A program made the translations under genes and the position numbers. The notes under the pieces are model-generated. The model ran no database searches, was not told the DNA's origin, and saw nothing but the letters and a program-made list of their open reading frames with translations. A stretch of DNA of 5,596 bases from Candidatus Pacearchaeota archaeon (GTDB lineage: Archaea > Nanobdellota > Nanobdellia > Pacearchaeales > GW2011-AR1): assembly GCA_016234025.1 (NCBI GenBank), contig JACQLL010000008.1:1-5596 (forward strand), written 5' to 3'. The number at the start of each line of letters is the position of its first letter. Within the stretch, counting starts at the first letter, position 1. Shown here one piece after another: positions 5,365 through 5,596 of the stretch.

Positions 5365-5596
5365 TTGGGTTTAATACTCCGCAGCTTATGACAACTTCAA
5401 AGTCCATCAGACTTTGAGGCCTCAAGAACTTTGTTCTTGAAGTTAGAGATTGCCGATTTCGCGAAGCGAAAAATTTTGCGGAAATACTCCGTCGGCTTGC
5501 TGCGGAGACCTCAAGGTTTGAAAAACCTTGACGGCACTCAAGATTCCGATGAATCTCGATGTAGCGAAACCTAAAAAACTTTCAGTTTTTTGGGCA
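5365..5596. repeat. Hairpin array 2 (related element, continues to the right edge)
   Basis: The element starts with the same TTGGGTTTAATA (5365-5376) as array 1. Hairpins: 5397-5404/5410-5417 (8 bp); 5422-5429/5433-5440 (8 bp, same TCAAGAAC stem as array 1); 5457-5462/5466-5471 (6 bp, GAA loop); 5487-5491/5503-5507 (5 bp); 5511-5519/5523-5531 (9 bp, GAA loop); 5541-5546/5551-5556 (6 bp); 5570-5580/5584-5594 (11 bp with one G-T pair, TTC loop). A longer-range pair, CTCCGCAGC (5377-5385) with GCTGCGGAG (5499-5507), could enclose the first three hairpins. ATACTCCG occurs twice (5374-5381 and 5484-5491), suggesting a repeated sub-unit. No complete gene is visible in it. Confidence 0.75.

Noticed and set aside
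5365..5596. CRISPR array
   Set aside because: The repeats are inverted, unequal in length and irregularly spaced, with no constant repeat of 24-37 bases and no unique spacers of even length; no cas genes are nearby.
1258..5596. Insertion sequence or composite transposon bounded by the two hairpin arrays
   Set aside because: The arrays are in the same orientation as judged by the shared TTGGGTTTAATA, no transposase or integrase lies between them, and the enclosed genes look like a normal surface-protein operon. Mobilisation of this segment is possible but unsupported.

Overview
The window looks like a piece of a small archaeal genome, most likely DPANN (Pacearchaeota/Woesearchaeota-like). This is an inference from gene content: a large S-layer-type secreted protein with a C-terminal membrane tail, an archaeosortase-like membrane protease/transpeptidase, a one-repeat FG-GAP lipoprotein, small paralogous proteins of unknown family, very tight gene spacing, GGAG Shine-Dalgarno sites inside the cluster, and TATA-like promoters without Shine-Dalgarno sites at the gene sets that start transcription. 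No rRNA or tRNA is present to confirm the assignment.

Layout from left to right. Positions 2-628 (+) hold the 3' part of a single-pass, probably outward-facing hypothetical protein, cut by the left edge. Everything else is on the minus strand and reads from right to left: a putative S-layer protein (5205-3241), two tandem paralogous hypothetical proteins (3238-2684 and 2681-2346), a short FG-GAP/VCBS lipoprotein-like protein (2342-2010), an exosortase/archaeosortase-family protein (1968-1240) and a DedA-family membrane protein (1246-596), whose 3' end overlaps the left gene convergently by 33 bases. The first four minus genes are separated by only 2-3 bases. Their stop codons lie inside the spacer of the next gene's Shine-Dalgarno site, so they probably form one translationally coupled operon from a TATA-like promoter near 5237-5244. 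A second TATA-like element near 1990-1996 could drive the archaeosortase-DedA pair.

The likely common theme is the cell surface. The S-layer protein is exported and carries a C-terminal motif, hydrophobic helix and basic tail, as archaeosortase substrates do. The archaeosortase carries the Cys/Arg/His triad. DedA-family proteins are linked to polyprenyl-phosphate lipid carriers and membrane homeostasis. How the two small paralogues and the FG-GAP protein fit in is unknown.

The most unusual signal is a pair of related, hairpin-packed elements (about 1258-1445 and 5365-5596). They share short linkers and some stems but differ in most stem sequences. The first is read through by the archaeosortase frame and supplies a basic C-terminal tail of about 65 residues. 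The second lies upstream of the S-layer gene and reaches the right edge.
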